A stretch of DNA of 64,000 bases, from NCBI GenBank assembly GCA_963573385.1, contig CAUYLG010075596.1:1-64000 (forward strand), given 5' to 3'. Positions 10,146-20,693 of this stretch are shown here, piece by piece. The stretch comes from Cacajao melanocephalus. Lineage: Eukaryota > Chordata > Mammalia > Primates > Pitheciidae. The notes beneath the pieces are model-generated. The model searched no databases. It saw nothing but the letters and a program-made list of their open reading frames with translations, and was not told where the DNA came from. The first letter of the stretch is position 1; the number at the start of each line of letters is the position of its first letter. The translations under genes and the position numbers were made by a program.

Positions 10146-10203
10146 CTTACACACACATACACACTTACACACACATACACACATACACATACACACACGC
10201 ACC
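10146..10203. repeat. CA-rich microsatellite
   Basis: Imperfect CACA/TACA repeats run over 58 bases, abutting the LTR-like block. Confidence 0.9.
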
Positions 10204-10720
10204 TCCTTGGCCAGGTTGGAGGTAACTTTTATATAATACTACTCTCTCACGATTGACAACTCAGGGGAAATTAAGCATTTAACCTAACTTTCCTATATTA
10301 ACTATTTGCTTTAACATGCCTCAGAATAAAAAGAGGGGAAATAAATGAAAGAAGTGAAGGAAAATCTTGATAAATATTGAATTTGGATTGAATCTGTTAT
10401 GTGGAGTTTCACTACACTATTGTGTCTTTTTGTTGTTGTTGTTTGAATTTTTTTACTGAAAGAGAAAGTCCTTTTCTTTTCCAATCCCCTCCAGCACTAT
10501 CATTACCTTGGGTTGCATACCCATTCTTATAATCCTGATGACCTATTATTAAGATAAACAAAACACTAAATAATGCAGTTAAACTGCAAGTGACAGCTTT
10601 TTTCCTAAGACACAAATTCCAAATTATGGTGCCAGTTCCTGCTTTGATCACATTACAATCTCAAAGTTTCCCTAATGAATTGATCCACTTATATATTGCC
10701 AGTGCCTGTTATAAAATCTT
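10204..10720. other. Non-repetitive sequence
   Basis: I see no repeat family, RNA gene or coding signal. Open frames here are short and lack any recognisable motif. Confidence 0.5.
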
Positions 10721-10721
10721 G

Positions 10722-10805
10722 CACCCTGTACATACCTCACAGGATTGTTGTATGGATTTAAAAAGCAATGAATATGGAGTTCCCATTTAAGTGCACAAAA
10801 GGCAC
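10722..10805 (+). mobile_element. MIR fragment (3' half)
   Basis: The pattern 'acctcacaggattgttgt', 'ggattt(a)aa' and a final 'aaaaggcac' matches the MIR SINE 3' half. Confidence 0.6.
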
Positions 10806-11097
10806 TAAGTGTAGACACGCTTTTCATCTTCTCTTCCCCTTCCTTAACCTAACTAGGAAAAGCTCCTTTTAGTTCCTTCCTATTGTGTATGTATTACCTG
10901 AGATGGGCATTAAGTTAGTTCATTAGCATTCCCAGCATATAAGCAGTATTGAGTTTATAGAGTAACTACTGAAAACAAAGTCCTGAGGCAACAGGACTTC
11001 AGTTGCCTAAATGTTGAGAAGTTGGTATAGAAAATACATATATAATATTTCACCTTACACGTGTGGGTGGATACATATTGTCTGGACTGCTTTTGTT

Positions 11098-11205
11098 ATC
11101 AATCTCATTTAACTCTCACAGAACTTTAAGAGAAGGGCCAATAAGCTTAAAACACGGATCCAACCTCAAACTGCTAAAAAATGGCAGGCCTAGAATTGGC
11201 ATTTG
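11098..11205 (+). mobile_element. MIR fragment
   Basis: 'tctcatttaactctcacag', then 'aatggcaggcctagaattgg', follow the MIR core order with a gap. Confidence 0.55.
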
Positions 11206-11240
11206 AGGAGCCCAGAATGAGAACACTAAAGAACAAAATA

Positions 11241-11528
11241 GGCCGGGTGCAGTGGCTCACGCCTATATTTGCGGCACTTCAGGAGGCCGAGGTGGGTGGA
11301 TCACGAGGTCAGGAGATTGATACTATCCTGGTCAACATGCTGAAATCCCATCTCTACTAAAAATACAAAATTAGCCAGGCATGATAGTGGACGCCTATAA
11401 ACTCAGCTACTAGGGAGGCTGAGGCCGGAGAATCACTTGAACCTGGGAGGAGGAGGTTGCAGTGAGATTGTGCCACTGCACTCCAACCTGGCGACAGAGC
11501 AAGACTCGGTCTCAAAAGAAAAAAAAAG
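11241..11528 (+). mobile_element. Alu SINE (full-length dimer)
   Basis: Begins ggccgggtgcagtggctcac, has the A-rich middle linker and the right monomer with 'cactgcactccaacctgg', and ends in an A-rich tail broken by G. It is flanked by similar 'aaagaacaa' words, consistent with target-site duplication. Several substitutions make it a moderately old copy, probably AluS. Confidence 0.95.
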
Positions 11529-12200
11529 AACAAGAGAACAGCAGAGTGAGGATATCTTGAATAAGGTATGGGAGGTGTGGGTGCTTGTCCCTTTCATAAC
11601 GGGGCCTCCTTAGGCTGCCCTCATGGGTCTGGGATTTGATTTCTATATTTGTCTTCATCTTCTTTATGTTGAACTACGTAACAATCCTCTTGGTGTTCTG
11701 AAATGGCCTAATGTTCCATTCGCAAACAGGTTCCTCAAAATAATCACAATTGTGTCTACACACTGAGCTAAACGCACAGTAAGATCTCATTTCAAATTTT
11801 GTCAAAAGCAACTTTAAAATTATATATATGGAATATGATATGATTCTGGAAAAATCTAGCTTTAGTTTTCCTCCTCTCTGCTATGCATGAGATAGTTGAG
11901 TTTTTTTCTCCTTGAAAATCTATTGATAATTACCCATTTTAGTCACTGAAATCCAGAGCACAGTAAGTTTTAAAGGTAAAAGGTAGCCTACTGCTACATC
12001 TGTTTCTGTGGAAAACAGGAAAAAATGGAAAGATTCTTATCTATTTTGCTGATTTTATGAGAAAGACATATTTGTAGCTTTAAAATTTTAAACATTAGAG
12101 AAGAGTACAAATTAGAGAGTGAAGTTTTCCTCACATCTCATTTTTCAGCATGAACCACAGTGAATGGTTATGCAGCTCTTCTTTTAGACTTTTTACTTTA
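11529..12200. other. Non-repetitive AT-rich sequence
   Basis: No repeat, RNA gene or coding signal recognised. Confidence 0.5.
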
Positions 12201-12204
12201 CAGA

Positions 12205-12345
12205 GTTTACACAGCTCTTTCACATACTTTATCTCATTGAAACTTCACAACAGCAGTATTCAATTATAAATGTGAGATTGGGGAAATTGTTTTCCAGTGA
12301 ACTTTAATAACCTTCTCACAAAAAGGAGCTACCATGACTGACTAC
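12205..12345 (+). mobile_element. MIR-type fragment
   Basis: 'cacatactttatctcattga' followed by 'acttcacaacagcag' and a degraded core resembles MIR. Confidence 0.55.
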
Positions 12346-15300
12346 CTTCTAGTCACATTTTTGCAAAGCCAGGATGAGATTGATTCACTGTGACCTTTCA
12401 TGCTCGATTCATACAGCAAAGAGCCGACTGGGCTGGGGAGAGCAGAATCAATCCAAAATCTGCTAAGTATTTCGGTTCTATCAGCCACAGCCTTAGCTAA
12501 ATACAAAACATTTGCATGGATAATAGAAAAAGATGGAGCAATCTTCCAGAAAACTATAAAGGGGGCTTCTTCAGCATCACTAACAAAGAAAAATGTGGGG
12601 CTAGCCAGTCTAAACTGAAAAATATTTAATTCAAATTAGAGTAAATTATGGTATTTCCTCCCATGTAAGTAGACAGAGAGAGTCCTGCACCAATTACCAC
12701 TGGATATAAAGTAGCTGCTCTCAAATTAATGGAATAAAACAAGTCCCCCCAGGCTAACAGCATAGTCTTGGGGTTAGCTGCTTAATTAGTGGGCTCTTTG
12801 TTCTAATAGATCTTACAGACAAGATCTTGAAATCAAATCTGGGAGGGGAAGGAGAGAGTCGGGGTCTTAGGTGAATCTGGTTCCCATATTTCTAGACTAA
12901 ACTAATGGAAAGATAAGGACCTTGATTCCAAAGAGCCAAATGAACCTTATCTCTTGAATTGGTTTGTATAAAATGAACTGTTTATTTTGGCCCAGGAAGC
13001 TGCTTCAAAGAACCCATTATGATGGCAAGCATTAACCATGATTACATTTCTCTACAGGACAAACTGACGTATCCTTACTTTTTTTCAGTCTTCATTCATT
13101 TTCCAAATAATGAACAAAAATGTTCACTGGCCATCTTTGTTAGTGTGGCTTTAATGTTTGACACTAGTATGTGTCTCTTAATCTCTTTGTTCTCAACCTG
13201 AAACAGGAGGAAATAGTGACACAAATGGATTTCATTGCCACCGAAACAAAAAGGCAGCAACAAGTCTCTAAGCTCCACTGCCTCTGAGCAAAATGCAGAG
13301 TGACTTAGAGTCCTGTGACCTAGCTTGCAATGTTGTAATGGTCCTGATAGTGATTCATGTCCTCACAAAACAAACAGCTATCTTTCTAACCCTTCACAGC
13401 TTAGGTGGGGCCTCCACCACAGAGCTGCCTTTGGTTGGCTCTGCAGACTTTGATGATGAGTCTCTGGCAGTCAGTCTAAGAGAGAAAAGGACATTCAGGG
13501 AATTTTAAGTGGCTTGGATCAGCATTTGTCATGTACAATTGGTGTTCATTTCTATTTCACTAGCCAAAATCTAATGCTGTCCAAAATTGAGAAAGAAATA
13601 TTTCTAATACTAATCAGGCCCAATCTTGCTTTAATGTAAAAAATGAGCCTTGTCCTACCTTTTTTCAATCCTAATCTCAAAAGGGAGATTTAATATTTCC
13701 TGACAGGGCTTTAAATACTTTGCTGTTCAGACTTCAATGAATCCACAATAATTATATCAGTTAAACCAGCTTGGTTTTTCCATAGGTGCTTTAAGTTTAG
13801 GGTGCTTTCTGAACTCCTTATCATGACATTCATTCTTTGATACTAGGTTTATTAGAGAAAGGGCCAATACTCAGATGAATTACCACTTAACCATTTAACT
13901 CATTTACCTGTTAGTTGCTGTTGTTTTTCATCTATTGATTTAGTGGTCTACAGCTTCCCAGCCCCCTCCTTTCCAGGAAGTTTAATTACACAGAATCTAG
14001 GAGCCATTGCTATTACCAGTGGAGAGTTTCAGGGAAGGCCAAGCGGTTTTTACTTCTCAGAAGATCAAGCCATAAAGACTCAAGTAGATTATCATTAAGA
14101 TCTGACTTAACGTTTGGTGTCTTACTAAGCTTTTTATAGGAGCCTTTGTCATTTCGATGAATGAGACTGAAAAAGATCTTTGTTTTACTGAAGGAGAAAA
14201 TACATCAATATACCATTGTTTAGGGGTGGGGAGAGAAGTACCAGTTTCTTCAGGTGGGAATTAATTCTACCCATCCTTCAGCAACCTCTCAAAAATATCC
14301 AACAACTTCATTATAGTGTTGGCTCCAATCAGTGCACGCATTCTTCCTGAATCAAATTCTCCAGTAAAACAAAATCGTCTTGATAGGCTCTGTTGGCAAT
14401 ATCCAGCCTTCACCTGGACAACAATTAAACAAATAAGGGAGCACAATTGAGAATGATGTTTCTTCAGAAGAACAGCCAAAGGGCACTAAACACATTTATA
14501 CAAAGCCATAAAGCAAGTGCAGGAATTAGAAGGCGTCCCCTCTGTGTGGGTGGGGTGGCGAGCCTGACCGAAGGAAGAACACGGTTTTCTAAGTAGAGGC
14601 CTGGGGATGGTAGATACAGACCTTCCTTATTGCTTCAGAAGAACACATCAGAATCCCCCATGGGAATCTCCACAATGGAATCTATCTTACCTTCTTTGAA
14701 AGCGTAAGCAATGGCACTACAAACCAGTTATCACATTTAGGAATTCTTTCATTACTTTCTCATAATTTGCCATGTAAAAATAAATTAGAAGTCATGGAGT
14801 GGATGCTTACTAATAAAAGAGAAATTATCAAAGAAAGAGATGAACATAAATAGTAATGAAATCAGCATGGGCCTGCAAAGTAGGAACATGGAAGGGTCAA
14901 AATAAAGGAGGGATGATAACAAGACAGGATTTGCTTTAAACTTTTTAGTCAACATTTATTTTGTTTGCTTTTAGTTTTCTAGGAACCAGCTTTGTTATTT
15001 TACAATTGACCACGTCTTATAAATCCAAACTTTTACTATCTGATGCTGTTTTTTAACCCTGCCTTTTTCCATGTGCAGGCTGCTTCAAGAAAAATCTCAG
15101 CAACTAAGTTTGCTGTTTTCACTCTAAGTGGGGACATTTTTATAGTATTAATAGTCTAACTTAGAAAAGGCTACTTCTTAAGGCAATGAGAGTGGACAAT
15201 TTGTCAGATTAACAGTGAGCTGGGATGCTATAGTTCTAAGATTTTGAAATTTGGAAGTCAGAGAATACAAGGTCTGCTTCTGATTTTGCCTTTTACTAAT

Positions 15301-16659
15301 TGCATGGACTACTTAACAGAATGTTTGTAATTTAAACTTCCCCTTACTTTATAGGAAATATAAAATTATGTAAATGTCAACCAGCTTAAGCTATACCTGA
15401 GGGGCAGTCATTTGCCCAAACCAAAAGTTCATACCCTAGGTGTCATCATCTAGACTTCTAGTTAGAAGCCCACTCTCCAGAAGTGATTCAGCTATCTTCA
15501 TCTCCCAACACCACCAAAGTATTCTTAATTAGCAGAATGCATGTTAAAAATGGGTTTTCATTGGTGAAATTAAAAGCTTGTCAATTAGCATTATGGACAC
15601 TAGAAACGGGGCTTAACTGGTGAAAATTGTAAAATATTCTAGACTCTGCCTGCTTGCATAAATAGAAAAGTATGGAAAACGCTATATCCTATATCTTTAG
15701 GGATATTTTCTGGAGACTGATTTCCGCACTGTCCTGAATCTGACTCCCTCCTCAGTTCTTGAGTTGCCTGATATCTACTATAAGACTAATTTAACCCTGC
15801 CTCTAGAATATGATTATATCTGCTTTAAGTGAACATTGCGTGCACCATTGCAGTTAGAATACCTAAAATGCCAACAGTTGGAATTTAGTCAAATTTGTAG
15901 AATAGGTCACATGAGCCGTTTTGTGACTGCTTCCTAATAAATTTTTAATATACATTTTTATATGTGCCCAAATTTGGTCAGAGATTTGCTTTCAATATAA
16001 ACTAGTAAAGAGGTTGTGGGGGAGACAGTTATTCATCACCCATGTTTAATTATTGGTAGTTACTATTATCGACAAAATAATCTGCAACATTACCCTGTTC
16101 TCAGCATTTGATCTTGCTTTAGCCTCATCCCAGTTGTTCTGAATATTACCCAGGTGCCTATGGGCAATTAGAGGGTAAAAATCTCACAGATCTCCAGACT
16201 ATAGATCCATAGGGATTCAGTGGAATTCAGTGCAGGCACAGGGCTCTTCTGGATTAGCAGTCATTTCAGGACCCAATGACTTGGTCTGACTATTGCCTGG
16301 TCCTGCCCCCAAGTCCCAGAGGCTGTTAGGATTTTTCCTGTTCTCTCCAGAATAATGAAGACCCTAGGGGAGTTCTCATCAATATTTCCTGCTAAGTTTC
16401 TTTCACAAAGCCATGATCCTTTGGTAAGTGCTGTAAGAACAGAACACAGATATGGATATCCTGGGGTCATATCATAGGTACAAGTTGATGATGATGATGA
16501 TTGCTGTTAAATTCCACCTGACAAAAACCTATATCAAAAACCCATTCTGTTTGGCTGCACATAAAATAAAATTCAAGAAATATTGGCCTAAGGCACTTAG
16601 GTTTGTTTTCTTCATATTATAAATCTAGAGTTGGGAAATGTGAAAATCACTGATACTGT
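12346..16659. other. 4.3 kb largely repeat-free block
   Basis: No Alu, L1 or LTR is recognisable over this length, which is unusual in this window. Open frames are 72 codons or fewer. The only coding-like hint is a minus-strand stretch at 14413-14267 preceded by a pyrimidine-rich acceptor-like sequence ending in cag. Its 48 codons to a stop match no family I know. Conserved non-coding or lncRNA sequence is possible but unproven. Confidence 0.4.
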
Positions 16660-16890
16660 TGGAGACCCAAAGTTTACCTTCCTGCTCTGTCATCATTTGT
16701 TCATGGCTTTTGTCTTCGTGTTTTGAAGATGGCGGCAACATCTCCAGGTGTACAAGGATGAAGGAGAGAGGTGAAAGGTCTTTCCCAAGATAAGCTTTTG
16801 TCATTTTATTAAGGAAAGAAAGCTCTCTCCCGGGAAATCCACTTACATTACATTGGTCAGAACTTTGTCATCCCCTAGCTGCAAATGTAA
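16660..16890 (-). mobile_element. MaLR/MLT1-type LTR fragment
   Basis: Contains 'cattggtcagaactttgtca' followed by 'ccctagctgcaaa'. In reverse this is the 'ctggccaatgagatgtaag' block typical of MLT1-like LTRs. The same block occurs at about 49510. Edges are uncertain. Confidence 0.5.
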
Positions 16891-17004
16891 GTGAAGTTAT
16901 TTTAGCAGAGCATATCACTGTTCTGAACAATATGAAATTCTGACAGTAAGGGTGAAAGAGAACGTATATTGCCAGGTAACTGGTAGGGTTTACCATTCCT
17001 ACTA

Positions 17005-17155
17005 TTCATCAGCCACTTTACTGGGTACTTTACATATCTACAATCTGTAACCTTGCAAAGTAATAATTTTCCATATGATCCACTGAGAAACAAAGACTTT
17101 TAGTAACTTGTCCAAGAAAATGGCAGATCTGTGATTTTAATCCAGGTCACCTTGA
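17005..17155 (+). mobile_element. MIR SINE
   Basis: 'cactttactgggtacttta', 'taacttgtccaagaaaatgg' and 'tttaatccaggtcacc' fit MIR. Confidence 0.7.
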
Positions 17156-17164
17156 CTAACAGAA

Positions 17165-17412
17165 AGTATTATAATAACAGTTAAATTGCTTATATGCTTG
17201 CAATGGGTCAGGTATTTCTCTGGGTGCTTTATGTACATTAACTTGTTTCCTCTTCATAGAAACCCTCTGAGGAAGGTATTTTTTTATTGTCCTAATTTAT
17301 TAGATGAGGAAATCAAAGTTTAGAAAAGTTATGGAACTTGCTTAGAATCACACAGGTTATAAGAGATGAAGCTCAAGTTTGAACCTAGTTCTGTGTGACT
17401 CTTTAGCTCTTG
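17165..17412 (+). mobile_element. MIR SINE
   Basis: Nearly full MIR order: 'ggtgctttatgtacatta', 'ccctctgaggaaggta', 'tagatgaggaaatc', 'aatcacacaggttataag', 'gaacctagttctgtgtgact'. It lies directly upstream of the THE1 element and follows another MIR. Confidence 0.8.
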
Positions 17413-17417
17413 ACTAC

Positions 17418-17774
17418 TGATTTGGTTTGGCTGTGTCCCCACCCAAATCTCATCTTGAATTCCCATGTGTTGTGGAAGGGACCTGGTGGCAGGTAATTGA
17501 ATCATGGGCAGGACTTTCCCATGCTGTTCCTGTGATAGAGAGTAAGTCTCATGAGATCTGATGGTATTATAGGAGGGAGTTTCCCTGCACAAGCTCTCTC
17601 TCTTTTTGCCTGCTCCCATCCATGTAAGGTGTGACTTGCTCCTCCTGGCCTTCTGCCATGATTGTGAGGCCTCTGCAGCCATGTAGAACTGTAAGTCTAT
17701 TAAACCTCTTTCTTTTGTAAAGAGCCAAGTCCAGGTATATCTTCATCAGCAGCGTGGAAATGAATAGTGATATG
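17418..17774 (+). mobile_element. THE1 5' LTR
   Basis: A 357 bp LTR beginning tgatttggtttggctgtg, with the 'cccacccaaatctcatcttg' core, the 'ttaaacctctttcttttg' polyadenylation-region text and an eroded end near gatatga. It pairs with the 3' LTR at 19141-19493. Confidence 0.92.
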
Positions 17775-19140
17775 AACAATTAGATCCCGACTGATGTGGT
17801 CTCAGATGGAGATGAGGAACTTGTTGGGAACTGGAGCAAAGGTGTCTCTTGTTATGTTTTAGCAAAGAGACTGGTGGGATTTTGCCCCTGCCCTAGAGAT
17901 TTGTGGAAATTTGAACTTGAGAGTAATAATTTAGGGTATCTGGTGAAAGAAATTTCAAAGCAGCAAAGCATTCAAGAGATGACTTGGGTGTTGTTAAAGG
18001 CATCCAGTTTTATAAGAAAAGCAGAGCATAAAAGTTTGGAAAATTTATAGCCTGATAATGCAATAGAAAAGACAATCCCATTTTCTGAGGATAAATTTAA
18101 GCCAGCTACAGACATTTGCATAAGTAACAAGGAGTTGAATGTTAATCCCCAAGACAATGGAGAAAATGTCTCCACAGCATGTCAGAGGTCTTCACGGCAG
18201 CTCCTTCCATCACAGGCCCAGAGGCCTTGGAGGAAAAAATGGTTTTGTGGGCCAGGCCCAGGGTCCCATGCTGTGTACAGTCTAGGGACTTGGGGCCTCT
18301 CCAGATGTGATTAAAAGGTACCAAGGTACAGCTCAGGCCATGGTTTCAGGGGATACAAGCCCCAAGCCTTGGAAGCTTCCACATGGTGTTGAGCCTATGG
18401 GTGAACAGAAGTCAAGAACTGAGGTTTGGGAACCTCTGCCTATATTTCAGAGGATATCTGAAAACACCTGGATATCCAGGCAAAAGTTTGCTGCAGGGGC
18501 AGAGTTTTCATGGAGAACTTCTGCTTGGGCAGTGTGGAAGGAAAGCATGGAATGGGAGCCCCCCTCCACCCACAGAGTTACTACTGGGGCACTGCCTAGT
18601 GGAGCTTTGAGAAGAGGGCTACCATCTTCTGGACCCCAGAATGGTAGATCCACCAGCAGCTTGCACCATGTGCCTGGAAAAGCTGCAGGCACTCAATGCC
18701 AGCCCATGAAAGCAGTTGGGACGGAGGCTGTATCCTGCAAAGCTATAGAAGCAGAGCTGCTCAAGACCAAGGGAACCCACTTCTTGCATCAGCATGACCT
18801 GGATATGAGATGTGGAGTCAAAGGAGGTCATTTTGGAGCTTTAAGATTTGACTGCTCTGCTGGATTTCCGACTTGCATGGGGCCTGTAGCCCCTTTGTTT
18901 TGGCCAATTTCTCCCATTTTGAATGATAGTACTTACCCAATGCCTGTACCCACATTGTATCTAGGAAGTAATTAGCTTGCTTTTGATTCTACAGGCTCAT
19001 AGGTGGAAGGGACTTGGCTTGTGTCGGATGAGAATTGGACTGTGGATTTTTGAGTTAATGCTGAAATGAATTAAGAGTTTGGGGACTGCTGGGAAGGCAT
19101 GATTGGTTTTGAAATGTGAGGACATGAGATTTGGATGAAA
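17775..19140 (+). mobile_element. THE1 internal region
   Basis: 1.37 kb of sequence lies between two same-orientation THE1 LTRs. THE1 is a non-autonomous MaLR whose internal part lacks pol and depends on ERVL-type enzymes in trans. The region is GC-richer than its surroundings and keeps one long open frame (18307-18975). Confidence 0.88.
18307..18975 (+). pseudogene. 222-codon open frame in the THE1 internal region
   Basis: This is the longest open frame in the window. It starts MIKRYQGTAQAM and ends LYLGSN. There is no signal peptide, membrane segment or catalytic motif, and it has many proline, serine and glycine residues. THE1 internal regions are known to contain gag-related remnants without enzymes. 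The frame lies entirely within the element and has no upstream promoter other than the LTR. I treat it as a retrotransposon remnant whose openness is probably chance plus young age. Confidence 0.6.
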
Positions 19141-19493
19141 TGATATGGTTTGGCAGTGTCACCACCCAAATCTCATCTTGAATTCCCATGTGTTGTGTGA
19201 GGGGCTGGTGGGAGGTAATTGAATCAATGGGACAGATCTTTCCTGTGGTGTTCTCATGATAGTGAATAAGTCTCACAAGATCTGACAGTATTATAAGGGG
19301 GAGTTTCTCTGCACAAGCTCTCTCTTTTTGCCTGCTGCCATCCATGTAAGATGTGACTTGCTCATCCTTATCTTCTGCCATGATTGTGAGGCCTCCCCAC
19401 CCATGTGGAACTGAGTCCATTAAACCTCTTTCTTTTGTAAATTGCCCAGTCTCAGGTACATCTTTATCAGCAGCATGAAAACAGACTAAAACA
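19141..19493 (+). mobile_element. THE1 3' LTR
   Basis: A 353 bp LTR beginning tgatatggtttggcagtg and ending gactaaaaca. The element is flanked by actac (17413-17417) and accac (19494-19498), a 5 bp target duplication with one mismatch. This shows that a complete element is present rather than a recombined solo LTR. Confidence 0.93.
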
Positions 19494-19899
19494 ACCACTC
19501 TGCTGCAAAGTTTCTGCAAAACACATCAAACTGTGCACAGAGCTACCATCTCACTAGTGTTGTAGAGGTACCAAGTGAACAGACAAAAGCTAAAATACCA
19601 ATCAGGCAGCCAATCAGTACTCCAAATTAGAGGGAGTAAACAGAGGAGGCTGAGTATGCAAACAGAAGATTCAAGAAATAGCAAGAAATGAGTAATGTCC
19701 AGCTGGTGTCTAACCATGTGCTAGAATATGCATTTAGTGATTTCTCTTGATGCAAAGAGCCCTTTTCCCTACATCAGTGTGTATTTTAAGGAAGTCACAT
19801 GGAAAAATCTATCACAGAAGATGACAGCTGCTCGTTGCCCATTTAATGACCACATTCCAATTCTTCTTTACTAAGAGGACTCTCATTTTATGATGGGCA
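19494..19899. other. Non-repetitive spacer
   Basis: No feature recognised between THE1 and the next LTR-like repeat. Confidence 0.45.
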
Positions 19900-20055
19900 A
19901 TATTAGGCTGAGTTAAAATGACTCACTCCACAAATTTCCTTTCCCATCCTGGTAGCCATATGACACAAGACTGGCCAATGACAAATAAGTAAGCATGGGC
20001 TTTGGGTTAGAGCTTCCTGGAAAGTTATTGTTTATCACTAAAAAGAGACAAACTC

Positions 20056-20162
20056 AAACTCAATTTTGTAGCACATCTACTAAAATTGGAGTGATACAGA
20101 AAAGATTAGTATTGACCCTATACAAGAATGACACACAAATTAATGCAGCATTTCATATTTTG
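20056..20162 (+). pseudogene. RNU6-like: U6 spliceosomal snRNA pseudogene
   Basis: 107 bases align end to end with U6 snRNA without gaps. Clear blocks are 'agcacat.tactaaaattgg' at 20070, 'gatacagaaaagatta' at 20092, 'gatgaca'-equivalent 'aatgacacacaaatt' at 20128, and a terminal catatttt. The 5' 15 bases are poorly kept. The ACAGAGA box reads acagaaa, so one base of the catalytic box is changed. No proximal sequence element or TATA box at -25 is evident, so this is probably a dead retrocopy. Such copies are usually made by L1 machinery. Confidence 0.9.
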
Positions 20163-20301
20163 TGAAGTTCCTGGAGGTCATTTACACTTCATTGGTTAAT
20201 ACCAAGGAACCAAAGTGAATATCAGTCAAAACAGAACTGTGTGGCATCCAATATTGAAAATGCGATTTTTACAAGAAAGACAGTGGAGAGAGGGAAGGGG
20301 G

Positions 20302-20303
<2 letters not shown>

Positions 20304-20335
<32 letters not shown>
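20304..20335. repeat. (GA)n microsatellite
   Basis: A GA dinucleotide run preceded by a short G tract and followed by an AAAG-rich purine stretch to about 20362. Confidence 0.95.
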
Positions 20336-20339
<4 letters not shown>

Positions 20340-20693
20340 AAAAAGGAGAAAAAGAAAGAGGGTGTGGAGATAGAGAGAAGCCCAAGTGATTCAGGCACTT
20401 GCCCTTTGTTCATTCCTCTTTTTCCAGCCTGGAATGCAGTTGTGATGTCCAGTGGGGCAGCAGCCATCTTATGAGCATAAAGATTATTGCCTCACACTAA
20501 GGATGGCACAGTGAAAAGATAAGCAATCTGAGTCCCTGAGAGCATTGTGGAGCCTCCATACCAGGCTGAGCTTGTCTATCTCTAGACTTCTGATGATTTA
20601 TGAAAATAAGCCCCTACTTAGTTAAGCCACTATAGTGGTTAGATTGTTGTTATCGCTGTTGTTACGTGAAGCTGAAAATAATCCCTATTGACA

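Larger units (their letters stand above)
19900..20693 (+). mobile_element. MLT1-like LTR split by a U6 pseudogene and GA repeat
   Basis: The left part has 'ggtagccatatgacacaag', 'ctggccaatgacaaataag' and 'cttcctggaaagtt'. The right part has 'gcctggaatgcagttgtgatg', 'gcagcagccatcttatgag', 'ttaagccacta' and ends near 'attgaca'. Together these are the ordered blocks of an MLT1-class MaLR LTR. The middle is displaced by the U6 pseudogene and a purine tract. Confidence 0.65.

Noticed and set aside
18307..18975. 222-codon open frame as a host gene
   Set aside because: It lies wholly inside the THE1 internal region, with no recognised domain and no independent promoter evidence.
19055..19519. 154-codon minus-strand frame
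   Set aside because: It is antisense through the THE1 3' LTR. The same frame occurs in the 5' LTR, as expected for a repeat.
20222..20474. Open frames of 77-81 codons around 20.3 kb
   Set aside because: They are produced by the GA repeat (Arg-Glu runs on one strand, Ser-Leu on the other).
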